Assembly (NCBI GenBank): GCA_900155495.1
Contig: FTLJ01000718.1
Coordinates: 1 to 40,807 of the forward strand
Length of the DNA stretch: 40,807 nucleotides
Direction of reading: 5' to 3'
Source: Porogramme epimiltina
Taxonomy: Eukaryota; Basidiomycota; Agaricomycetes; Polyporales; Polyporaceae
Under the pieces are notes generated by a model. The model worked only from the letters and a program-made list of their open reading frames with translations. It was not told the DNA's origin and did no database searches. This document shows positions 30,957 through 40,807 of this stretch, piece after piece (within the stretch, counting starts at the first letter, position 1; each line of letters starts with the position of its first letter). Position numbers and translations under genes: made by a program.

Positions 30957-33260
30957 ATGGCTATCACGCCAGGGGCCGCGTCGTCGACGCAGGACTCAAC
31001 GCAGTCGACACAGCAGGAGGCGTCTCAGCCGTCGATCGTGATTGACACGAACATATGGGGCTCGCTCATTCCGTTCAACCCTCATAACAAGCGCGTCGAG
31101 CGAATTGACTTTCGCAAGGACAAGCAGCTGTACACGATCGGACGGAGTAGGAAGAACGATTTTCACTTCCCGTTCTTCCCGAAGATAAGTGAGTTGTATC
31201 CCTATAACTTTAGCTGTGAGGGTGCGAGGAAGGATGGGAGAGGGCGGTGGTTGACTCGACATGCGCACCAGGCCAGATGCACTGTACGATCGAGTGGGAC
31301 GGCGAGGAGAGCTCCTTGTCTGCGGTCATCGTAAAGGACCTCATGTCATCCAACGGCACCTACGTGAGTGTATACCTCACCATTTTTTACGCCCGTGGCC
31401 CATTCCGCTCTAGATAAATGGCAAGAGGATTCGCAAGGGGGAGGGCAAAGTCCTTCAAGATTGGAACCTCATCTCCTTCGGTCCTCCGCCAGAAGATCCT
31501 GAAGGGCGTCCCAAGGAAGACTATCGTACGTCATTCTTTCTTCGAACTTCATGTGCGTTATGTTCGCCCTCTCATGGCCCTACGTTCTGGTGTAGGCTTC
31601 TTCTTCCGTCATATGGCCTCGCGCCAACGTGCGTCCGACGAAGGGCTATACGAGACGTACGACGTGCTGCATGTGCTCGGTCGTGGAGCGTACGCCACAG
31701 TCGTGAAGGCCTTCCACAAGAAGGAGTGCAAGATGTACGCGGTGAAGATGTTCTCGGCAGACAAGCTACGCCAGATCCTGGAGAACACGGCATCGCGCGG
31801 GCACGACCGGAGCTCGACGACCAGCCACTTGCAAAAGGAAGTACAGATCCTCGAGAAGATGAAGCACCCAAACATCTGTAAACTCAAAGAGGCATTCTAC
31901 GAGGGTTATAGCGTCAGTACGTGTCTGTCGCGCTTCGAAAGACCTACAACATGCTGACTTGGTTGTACAGGCGTTGTGATAGAACTCGTTCCTGGAGGAG
32001 ACCTAATGTCATACCTCTTGAATCGCGATGTACTTCGTACGTCCCGGCTCCTGAAATCGTAGCCGTAATTGCTGACAGTGTTGCAACTGCAGTGGAGCCC
32101 GAAGCGCAAGACATCACTTATCAAGTTTGCGATGCGTTGGCTGTAAGTTGCTTTGGGTTTCTCATTTCGCACCTGTCTTATCCCGAAGTGTAGTACATGC
32201 ATGGCATGGGCGTTGTCCACCGCGATCTCAAGCCAGAAAATGTGCTCTTGACTGAGGACCGTCCGCCGTTCATCAAGGTTGCGGACTTCGGGCTCGCTAA
32301 AGTCCTAGATTCTTTGTCAATGTTACAGGCGAGTTTGTACCACACCGCACCCCGATGGATGTTGACGGTTTGTACAGACCAAATGTGGCACTCCTACTTT
32401 CGTCGCGCCAGAAGTCCTCCTTCACGGGCCAGATGGGTATGACAAGGTTGTCGATAGCTGGAGCCTCGGTGTTATGGTTTTCATGATGTACGCCGCGTCC
32501 GTCTACCGCCATTCTATCCAGCTGACAAGCATCTACTCAGGCTTACGAAGGCCAACCCTTTCCACCAAGAGTATATGGACGATGCGGATTGGCGCTTGCT
32601 CCGCGAATATAACATCCTCGGAGATGGTACGTTCTCGCCCGGATCGCGTCTCTACCCACGCTCATACATCATACAGGCGATGACTTCATTCGCAGTCTCC
32701 TAGAGTTCCAGCCGCAACGGCGAATGACTCCGGAGCAGGCCCTAGCGCACCCCTGGATCTGCAGGGAGAAGGACAAGATCCACACGCGCCGGCTTGAGCG
32801 CGAGAACTCACTCCGCTCCGTGGCGTCCTCGAACTCAACAATCAGTGCTCTCTCGGAGCGGCGACTGCGCAGACTCGACGACTCGTCCGCCCCAGGCTCC
32901 GCCACGTCCACCGCCGCGCCCACGCCCACAGCGACGCGCGCTAACACTCCGGCGCTAGCCACGCGAGGCGGGGCTAAGCGCAAGGCGTCGGGCGACGTGC
33001 GCGAGCTTGGGCACTCGCTCTCATTCATGTTCGTCAACGACGACTACGGAACTCCGCGCCCGACTAAGAGGGCGCGCGTAGTGCCGCCTCCGCCACCCGG
33101 CGGGAAGGTGGGTGTCGACCCCGAGACGATCATCCCCGCATCACTGTCGCTTGCGTCGCCGAAGATCCCGCCATTAGGTTGGCCTGCCCCTGAGGAGATG
33201 GATGAGGTACCAGGTCTTGGGACGTGGAGCGCGACGTTGAGCTCGAGTGGGGGACTTTGA
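30957..33260 (+). CDS. FHA-domain Ser/Thr kinase, Cds1/Rad53/Chk2 class, copy 1
   Basis: Putative DNA-damage or replication checkpoint effector kinase. Inferred exons: 30957-31188, 31272-31363, 31414-31525, 31596-31916, 31971-32036, 32093-32142, 32194-32328, 32378-32487, 32541-32626 and 32677-33260, giving 595 residues. An SQ/TQ cluster ([10 protein letters not shown] and ASQ, residues 9-24) is the type of site used by ATM/ATR kinases. The FHA domain (about 55-120) keeps Gly62-Arg63, Ser78, His81 and Asn105. The kinase domain has the loop GRGAYATV, Lys196, HRDLKPEN (Asp302), DFG (Asp322) and [10 protein letters not shown]. The Ser/Pro-rich tail has the basic patches AKRK and TKRAR and ends with EVPGLG. 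The seventh intron uses a GC donor. The first of three co-oriented copies; the extent of the tail is firm because the frame is long and open. Confidence 0.92.
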
Positions 33261-33858
33261 GAGTTGGATTGGTTGGTTTCACCCTTGTTCTCGCTGCTGT
33301 CGATTGCTGTGCTCTTTGCTGTATTTTAGATTCTGGACCGGCGGAAGGAACACGATTTCGTTTGGCATTGCGAATACTGTTCCGTCACTGTTCATTGTTG
33401 AAAGGGACAGATCATCAGTGCACCGAAATAGTCGGGCTTCCCTGCAACCTTCAACGACAACTTCTTATGATTCACTGACTGCGCAGGCATCCGAATTTCC
33501 CTCTTGCTCATGAACTCTATCACACAGTTTCAGATCCAGCGCCGGAAAAGTGCGCGTGAGAGTTCAACACCACAAAACGCGGTCACGTTTCCCAGTTTCA
33601 AATGCCGCTTCAAAACGCGGGGTCAAAAAGGTATATATTCTGGGACGTCCTAGGATCCTGCCTCCGCGCACCCTCCTCCTCTTGGGCCGCCCACTGTGAC
33701 TTGTTTGCGCTCGTCGTTAGGACTCGTGTAACCATTCTACGCCTCACCTCCTTCTACCTACACATTTCCCGATACGTCCTTTGGCGTAGTGCCACAGTAA
33801 CGACCCTCCACGACGCGATACCCCCTCCTCCTCCCCGCCTTTTTTACACACTATCTCG
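33261..33858 (+). promoter_or_regulatory. Upstream region of kinase 2
   Basis: Two AAAACGCGG motifs (33574 and 33612) match the ACGCG core of MBF-type sites. The segment 33596-33620, read on the minus strand, gives TTTTGAAGCGGC followed by ATTTGAAAC, similar to the elements before kinases 1 and 3. A TATA-like GTATATATT sits at 33631-33639, about 220 bases before the ATG. No gene was seen. Confidence 0.4.
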
Positions 33859-36180
33859 ATGGCGGCAGCTCACACTGTCTCCAATGCTGAGACAATTTCA
33901 TCCTCTTCCCACGACTCCACTCAGTCCACTCAGAGCAGCCAACAAGAAACACACAATCCGGAAATATGGGGCTCGCTCATCCCGTTGAACCCCGACAGCC
34001 GTACAGTCTTCCAAGTAGACTTCCGGAAGAAGAAATCGTTATATGTTCTAGGAACGGGCGGGCATCGATCCATGGAGGTCGACTGCGTGTTCAAGAAGGC
34101 GTCTTCCATGAGTGAGTCTGCTCCATTTGCTTTCCCCATACGGACTTGCTGCTGAAGTCGCCTCTGTACCTCGTAGGTCGCGCCCAGTGTGCCATTGAAT
34201 GGGATGGTAAGGAGACGTCAGACTCTGCTGTTATTATAACCGCCCTCGGATCGCGCCATGGCACTTGGGTGAGTGTAGTTGATGCCAATGTCTTGAGCCT
34301 GATTTTTTGCTGAGGCGGTGTCAAAGATCAACGGCTGTAAGATCGACAAAGGCACCTCCCGCGTTCTCCGTAACTTCAACATCGTGACGTTTACCAGGTC
34401 CAAGAACTGTTCCAGCGACTCGCCCAAGGACGACCGTATGTTCCTGCCTCTTGCGTATGCCCTATAATTCCGACCTCAACTTACAGGCTTTCTCTTCCGG
34501 ACATGGCATCCTTCGGACGAGCGACACAATGAATCTCGCAGTTTCCTCTGTGGGCACTACGACGTCCAGTGTGTCTTGGGGGAAGGTGCATTTGGTAAGG
34601 TCGTCAAAGGGCTCCACGTTTTGGATAAGACATGGGTAGCGATCAAGATGATTCCTAACAGCCGCTTGAGTGTCTTCGTCGGTCGTCGTCCCGGGGTCAG
34701 CTCCAAAACTGCTACCAGACAACTAAAGCAGGAGATTTCAATCCTTGAGCAACTCAACCATCGCAACATTGTCCAGCTCAAGGGCGCCTTCGATGACGAT
34801 AGAGGAGACGGTATCTGTACGTGCTCATATGCTTCTGCCATTCTCCACTGTGTAACTCGCTTTGTGACTCGCCAACACTGTAGGCATGGTCATGGAGTTT
34901 GTCTCTGGTGGCGATCTTATGTCATATATAGTCAAACATGGTACCCTCGGTAAGTCCTCTCTCTTTCTCTCTCATTCCCGCACTAAACCGAGTACAGGTG
35001 AAACGGACACGCGATACTTCGCCTACCAAATATGTGACGCCTTGGTGGTAAGCGTCTCCTTCCAGCTACATGAATACATCTAATGCCCCCCTAGTACATC
35101 CACAGCCAAGGAATCGTCCACCGTGACCTCAAGCCTGACAATGTCCTCCTCACCTGTGACGACCCGCCTGTTGTCAAAGTGGCGGACTTCGGACTGGCGA
35201 AACTCAAACGTAACGACACCATGTTGAAGGTTCGTTTTTGCGTATGTGTAATCCCCGGATAATCTCACGCATTTCCAGACTGCTTGTGGGACCCCCTTGT
35301 ACACTGCCCCCGAAGTAATCAGCAATGGTGACCTCGGTTACAACGAGGTTGCTGATAGCTGGAGTCTTGGTGTCACCCTTGGGATGATGTATACTTCCTT
35401 CATACCTGAACCTCGTATGTTGAGTCCGCACTAAAGGTGGCCTTATTTTCACAGGCTTTTTGGTCGGGACCCTTTCCACAAAGTACCGTCCATGAGCATT
35501 TCGCGGAAGCTGGCCATCGATTTCTGCGTCTCTAAAGATTGTGCGTATGGTTTACATTGTATCATAAGAGTTGTGGACGCTGACCCGAGTCCTCTGTAGG
35601 CACCGCGTTTCTCTTCGGCCTTCTCGAGCGCTCTCCGCACCAGAGAATGACGTCCGCTGAGGCGTTGAAGCACCTTTGGCTCGCGGCTGAGTTGCCGTCA
35701 CATGGCCTCCCGTACTATCATCCTGACAGACAGCTCAAGACCCTCTCTGCACCTGTCCGTGGACACTACGCTTCACGCCCGCTTGCTCTGCAAACGAACG
35801 CGCCTCAAGACACACGACGGACAGCTCGAACCTCGTGCGGTGCTCAGATGCTCTCGCTCGACACCTTCCCGTGCTCCTTCGACGGCTTTATTTTACCTTC
35901 TCCCCAGCCGACTACGGATCCCTACTCGCCATACCCAGACAAGTCGACGACTAAGCGCGGAGGGACCAAGCGACCCCGCACGTCGCCCCACGACACACCG
36001 CGCAAGCGCCTTCGCACGAATTTGGAAGGCTCGAGCGCGAAATTGGCCGCATTGGCCCCAAAGGCAAGCACGAGGGTTGCGCCGCCTACGTCGTGGTGGC
36101 GAGCATTCAGGTCACCCTTCCCGTCGGGTGAAGTGCCCGGTCTGGGGCTGGTTCGCCCCCCGGCAAATGCGGAACAATGA
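33859..36180 (+). CDS. FHA-domain Ser/Thr kinase, Cds1/Rad53/Chk2 class, copy 2 (altered FHA)
   Basis: Paralogue of the preceding kinase. Inferred exons: 33859-34111, 34177-34268, 34327-34435, 34487-34816, 34884-34949, 34998-35047, 35095-35229, 35279-35388, 35455-35540 and 35600-36180, giving 603 residues. Six of the internal exon lengths equal those of copies 1 and 3. The N-terminal SQ/TQ cluster is STQSTQSSQ. In the FHA-like domain the conserved Arg is Thr66, the His is Gln88 and the Asn is His112, so phosphothreonine binding is probably lost. The kinase domain looks competent: GEGAFGKV, Lys205, HRDLKPDN (Asp311), DFG (Asp331) and [10 protein letters not shown]. The tail has basic clusters (TKRPRT and RKRLRT) that look like a nuclear signal and ends EVPGLGLV. 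It may be recruited by something other than a phosphothreonine partner. Confidence 0.92.
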
Positions 36181-36973
36181 GCGTTTGGGCCTGTAGGATT
36201 AGCGTGTGTTGCGCTGCGCGAGGCTGGGCTTCGCGTTCATGCTGTGCTTTATGATCTCGAAATAGGTTGTTGTTGACCCAATGGCTCATATGTTGACACA
36301 ATGTATCACTCGGAACCTATATGTATTCACTATGACGACTCGACTTCAAGTGTCGATACACTACTTTTGCACACAGAATAGTCCAGACAGTCGGTGATTA
36401 GTCTTGTGAAATAATTATCACCTTTTCGTGCTAGCCACAGCGTGCGGAGCAGCAGTGGCTGTGCTCCTTGAAAGGGATACTCATTCCGATAAAACCGGAC
36501 GCTCAAGACCATCATGTCATGGGTCGAAGACGTCGAGACATTGACTGTCGTCTGGTAGACACCGGAGCCCAACCAAGAAAGCGGGGGCTTGCATGGTAGA
36601 TCTTTATAACGTAGCGTCGAGAGTAGTGCGTGAGAATTCAACAACGTCGGGAAATCACGTGGATGGATTTTAAAGCGCCGATTGAAACGCCCCCACTCAA
36701 TATCACCGCGGCCATTTGAGTCGCGTCCTGGACTTCCCTTCCTTCTTCCCCTCCGTGTTCGATTCTGCTCGTGCTTGTCGTCAAGACTTGTGCAGCGATT
36801 CGTTATACACGACACCATTCCGTCTTGCCTATAATTTCTCTTCACAGCGTATTACCACATCTACTACAGTACTATTCTCTACACAGGACCTGCACATTAT
36901 TCCCATTCGGACTACTACGTTGGAATTGCATTACGTCCTCGACAATCCGGATACGTCTCTTTTAATTGTAGAT
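36181..36973 (+). promoter_or_regulatory. Upstream region of kinase 3, with AAGCGCCGA element
   Basis: TTTTAAAGCGCCGATTGAAA at 36668-36687, about 300 bases before the ATG, is the closest match to the element before kinase 1. GAAACGC follows immediately. An antisense frame of 171 codons (36330-36845) has no recognisable domain and was not called. The rest of the stretch is unremarkable. Confidence 0.35.
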
Positions 36974-39276
36974 ATGTCGCAAGAAACGACCAGCACGGGC
37001 GCCGGCGGACCTGTCTTCCAAGCATCTCAAGAGGACTCATCGGCTCAGTCTACACAGGAATGCTCCCAGCACTCCATCAAATCCGACCTCGACATATGGG
37101 GCTCCCTCATTCCGCTGAATAGCAGAAATACGCATATATTTCAGATCGACTTCCGCAAGGGAGTAAATCGCTACATCGTGGGGCGGGGAGGGCACTCCCG
37201 GGTTGACTTTCAATTCGTAAACATGTTATCCATGAGTGAGTCCTTTCTCAATGTATCTTTCCACCCATCCCACAAACCAATGTCGCCACGTTCGTCTGTC
37301 GGATAGGTAAAGCCCATTGCGCGATCCAGTGGGATGGCAGAGAGACTCCGAACTCCGCTGTGATCATTGAAGACCTCCGCTCGCGTAATGGTACATGGGT
37401 GGGTCTGCCGTGGTTGCTGCTTCAGACAGGGTGTTCACATATACATCCACCTTTCTACTCCGATTAGATTAACGAACACAACATCGGGAAGGGCTCAAGC
37501 CGCATCCTGCGCAACTTTAACATCGTCACTTTTAGCATGTACATGGATCAGAAAGGCGCGTCCAACCCAAATGACGACGACCGTAATACCTCGCTTCTTT
37601 TCATCTCCCCAACACCTTCATCTGATCTACTCCTCTTCCAGGGTTCCTCTTCCGTCTTTGGCATATGGATGGTCGAAGTGACGGCCATGGGGACCTCTTC
37701 TGCGGGCGTTATGACGTCCAGCGCTCCCTGGGGGAGGGGGCCTATGGCAAGGTTCTGCAGGCGCTCCATGTTACGGAGGGGAGATGGGTAGCGATCAAGA
37801 CCATCGACAATCGAGCCCTTAGTGTCTTCAGAAAACATCGGAACGGTGCTCTTGTCGATGCAGAAACAGCGAAGAAGCATTTGAAGCAGGAAGTGTCTAT
37901 CCTTCGTCGGCTCAAGCACCCCAATATTGTGGCCATCGAGGGTGCATTCTACGACGGCGAAGGAGATGGCTTCTGTACGTCCAACTGGCAGAATCATTGT
38001 GTTAGGCTACCTGTTTTCTAACATACATCATAAGGCATGATCATGGAGCTTGTCCCCGGTGGGGACCTTTTCCAGTATATCTCAGCGCGAGGAAACCTAA
38101 GTGAGGCATCTACCCCCCCCAGTGTCACACTGCGGAATATTCATTGTCTTACAGTCGAAACGGAGGCGCAATACTTCGCCTACCAGATATGCGATGCTCT
38201 AGTCGTAAGTATCCTGCCCCTCTCTTCGCTGTGTCTCTGATACCTCCTTAGTACATTCACAGCAAGGGTGTTGCGCATCGGGACCTCAAGCCTGAAAACG
38301 TCCTTTTAACGCTTGATGACCCCCCTGTTGTGAAAGTTGCCGATTTCGGACTCTCCAAGCTCGTCAAACCCGATGCGTTGCTACAGGTTCGTATCCTTAA
38401 GCCACCATCGTCCTGATCCTTGGGCTGAATTGGACGCCATGGCCTAGACTGTATGTGGCACGCCCATGTACATTGCTCCCGAAGTTCTCCACAACCGTGG
38501 AGTTGGGTACAGTCAAGTCGTGGACAGTTGGAGTTTCGGGGTGACTATAGCTGTAATGTACTTACTACGCTTTCGTTGGGTTTTGAGCCGTGTGCGCTGA
38601 CCATATTAATCGCTTCAGGGTCTTCGGACGGAGCCCTTTTCAAGTGGATTCCGATCGGTTTGTCGAGTGGGCTTTACATCTCGATCATAGGCTCAGCACA
38701 CAATGTACGCCCAGCGCGCCTCCTTTCAATCCACCCTCTCCTTACCAACTATCCTTAGGTCTCAAACTCCTATGCGGCCTTCTCCAACACGAGCCGACTA
38801 AGCGCATGACCTGCGCCGACGCGCTGAAATACCCTTGGCTCGCCTCTGCGCCCTCAGCTCCGCAGTGCCTTCCTTTGTATCACCCAGACAAGGCGCGGAA
38901 TCTGTCCGCCCCAGGACGGCTCACCTCTCACCACCCCCTCCCCATGACGACTCCTGAACGGCACCACACAGTCATGGGTGTGCTCAGCACACCGGGCCCA
39001 CACTCGCATCCCTCGCCCGTCGTCTCCCCCGTCCACTCGCCCTACTCTCCCTACAAGATTCCGCCCAAGGCTCACGGCGTCAAGCACCCCCGCGCCTCGA
39101 GCTCGCTCGATGTCCCGTCTCCGCGCGCCTCCGCTAGCCCTCGGAAGCGCATGCGCGCCGAGGACCGCGACGACGCGGCGGGTCCGTCGCGCCTCCGCGC
39201 GCGTGCCCCGTACGCCGCTTTATTCGGGCCTGTGCCCTCGGACGTGGTGCCCGGGTTGGGATTGTTGTCCTCTTAG
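36974..39276 (+). CDS. FHA-domain Ser/Thr kinase, Cds1/Rad53/Chk2 class, copy 3
   Basis: Third tandem paralogue. Inferred exons: 36974-37235, 37307-37398, 37468-37582, 37642-37974, 38035-38100, 38155-38204, 38252-38386, 38448-38557, 38619-38704 and 38759-39276, giving 588 residues. Splice phases and most exon lengths match those of copies 1 and 2. The N-terminus has ASQ, STQ and CSQ sites, followed by the shared [10 protein letters not shown]. The FHA domain keeps Gly70-Arg71, Ser88, His91 and Asn115. The kinase domain has GEGAYGKV, Lys209, HRDLKPEN (Asp317), DFG (Asp337, DFGLSK) and [10 protein letters not shown]. The tail contains many SP sites, the basic patch SPRKRMR and a final [10 protein letters not shown]. 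The donor of the third intron (GTAATA) is weaker than usual. An in-frame open stretch runs upstream of the start but has no earlier methionine in a good context. Confidence 0.92.
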
Positions 39277-39710
39277 TTGGCCTCAAGTGCGGAGGGACGT
39301 TCAATCTTGGCGTCGGGCAGCGGGACGATAGAATTCAGAGGATAGGACGGGATGCGTGTGCATGCGCGCAGGATGGGCGACAAGCCTAGTAATATACATC
39401 CCGGTCCTCGGACGTGGTTACTTTTGGATATCCGTATACCTCATAAACCAATGTAGCGCTAGTTGTATATACATGTATTCTATTGCTTAATCCAGATCAT
39501 GACATGGGCGGGTATCGAGAGGTCGAAAGTGATATTCACGCGAGTGGAGTCCCACAGATACGTCTGAGTATCGACCGACCGCTTATATTGTCATACGTAG
39601 GGGCTATACACTGAAACTCGAGCGAATGGCATATCGAAGAACAACAAGGGAGAGAAACGAGAAGAAAGCCTCCGATGTTCCCCAATTCCAGGCTGACACT
39701 TCTTCTCCTG
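39277..39710. other. Convergent 3' intergenic region
   Basis: About 430 bases between the stops of kinase 3 (+) and the FunK1-type kinase (-). It should carry both polyadenylation regions. No gene or repeat was seen. Confidence 0.5.
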
Positions 39711-40807
39711 CTATTGAAGCGACGGATCCCGTAAGGCTCGTGTGGAGAACGCGTTGCGGTGACGAGGAGTAATCCGCGCCTCCACGAACAGGTCTTCAGA
39801 GCTTTTCACGAGACCCTGATTCCGCCACCGCTCCCACGAGGCATATTGCAGCAGTAGATTGATGAGCGCAGCGTGATCTCCTAACGTTGGAATTGCCGTG
39901 GAGGGACTAGTCGAGGCTGATGAGGTCGTGGCGTCGACGCGCATCAGGCTCGAGTCGCCGTTTGAAGTGGCCGGCGCAGTGTTCACTGCGGGTTCGTCCT
40001 CTTCGGGACCAACCTTCAACACGTAGTTGTACTTTTCCTGGGCCCCTTTCCGGGTATTATCTTGCTCTTCCGGACGCGTGTGCTCATACTGTCGACGTAG
40101 CGCCAAGACGTTGAGCGAAGCGTAGTGTTCGCGGCAAAGCGCTGCTATGTCGCAAAGGAGGGCTTCCAGAGTGGAGTAGCTTGGATCCATGACAATGGGA
40201 TGGATCCCATGCAACATATGATGCAGCTTCAGCCTGCCACCGACCAGCAGATGCCGGCCAGTGCGGGCGTCGATGACGTTTTCCTCGTGTTCGTAGAGAG
40301 CCATCACCATGGCGCGGAGAGCGGGAGCCGAATGCGTCGTCGTCTTGTAGAAACGAAAAACGAGATAGTGGAAGACGTGAACGAACGACTCGATGTCGTC
40401 TGAGAGGTGGTAGGACTTTAAAGGGAGGTACTGAGATATCGCAGATCTAAAGGCCCAGGTGCCCTGTAATCGTCATCAGCACGAGCGAATAGAAACCGAA
40501 ACGTTGAGATACAACGCACTGCGAAACCTCCTGTTCTTTGTTCCACTCCCATGTGTTCACGGTACGTGCAGAGATCGAAGTCGCAAAGGACTGCCAAGCG
40601 ACCTATCACGCCATCTGGCTCCATGCTTTCTAAAATCATGATGTTGTTTACGCTGATATCTCTGTGCAGCACCCCGGCTACCTCCCATCAGCAAGAAGGT
40701 CAAAACGTTCTGGCGATTTTGGGCCTTCCCAATCAGGCATGTGGATCGCAAGCGGCCGCATGCGGTCCCAACGAACACGTGACATCCTCACCGATTGCGA
40801 TGAGGGC
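39711..40807 (-). CDS. FunK1-type (fungal-specific) protein kinase, C-terminal part, cut by window edge
   Basis: Expected role: a protein kinase-fold enzyme of the fungal FunK1 family, whose substrates are unknown. Inferred exons on the minus strand: beyond 40807 to 40792, 40520-40677 and 39711-40463. Visible motifs are GVLHRDISVNN (catalytic loop, with Ser in place of the usual Lys context as in FunK1 proteins), LCDFDLC (the DFG position reads DFD, normal for this family) and then RTGGFA joined to GTWAF. Further on comes YHLSDDIESFVHVFHYLVFRFY, split here as YHLSDDIESF and VHVFHYLV. The C-terminal 150 residues are low-complexity and Ser/Thr-rich. The N-terminal half, with the nucleotide-binding lobe, lies outside the window. 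The junction at 40520/40463 puts about five extra residues between RTG and GTWAF, so that splice site is uncertain. Confidence 0.8.

Noticed and set aside
36330..36845. 171-codon minus-strand open frame between kinases 2 and 3
   Set aside because: No domain was recognised, and it sits in the probable promoter of kinase 3. It could be a small lineage-specific gene, but nothing supports it.
1..40807. tRNA, rRNA, CRISPR array or telomeric repeat
   Set aside because: None was seen by eye. There is no A/B-box arrangement with a matching acceptor stem, no spaced direct-repeat array, and no telomere-type repeat tract. A covariance-model scan would be needed to be definitive.

Overview
The window looks like nuclear DNA of an agaricomycete (mushroom or polypore class) basidiomycete. 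The genes are broken by many short introns of roughly 45-120 bases. Two families typical of these fungi are present: four copies of the multi-membrane-pass DUF6535 family and one FunK1-type protein kinase. Every exon model below was built by hand from GT..AG (once GC..AG) signals, reading frame and comparison between the paralogues in the window. Reading frames close exactly in all of them. No transcript or database evidence was available.

Layout. 1-3411: no recognisable gene, but a 220-base fold-back element at 589-811. 3412-6463 (+): DUF6535 gene 1. 6464-8927: gene-poor, with a 10-base-period minisatellite near 7245-7343. 8928-16825: a membrane and secretory block. It holds a Ser/Thr-rich single-pass protein (-), a divergently placed signal-peptide plus single-pass glycoprotein (+), and an 11-exon pepsin-type aspartic protease with a C-terminal membrane anchor (+). 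17091-19744 (-) and 21551-24388 (-): DUF6535 genes 2 and 3. Between them lie a second fold-back element and a decayed copy of the protease's C-terminal tail, which marks a segmental duplication. 25348-26580 (-): an intronless TetX-like FAD monooxygenase. 27694-30401 (+): DUF6535 gene 4. 30957-39276 (+): three tandem FHA-domain Ser/Thr kinases of the Cds1/Rad53/Chk2 class with the same intron map. 39711-40807 (-): the C-terminal part of a FunK1-type kinase, cut by the window edge.

The two most interesting systems are the following. (1) The DUF6535 family has a conserved membrane core in one large exon, preceded by variable N-termini assembled from phase-0 micro-exons of about 19-52 codons. (2) The Chk2-like kinases form a tandem triplication. 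All three kinase domains look intact, but the middle copy has lost three conserved phosphothreonine-binding residues of its FHA domain, while copies 1 and 3 keep them. All three kinases share an SQ/TQ-rich N-terminus, an NLS-like basic tail and a terminal VPGLG motif, and their upstream regions share a related AAGCGCCGA-type element. No functional link between the kinases and the DUF6535 genes can be shown from sequence alone.
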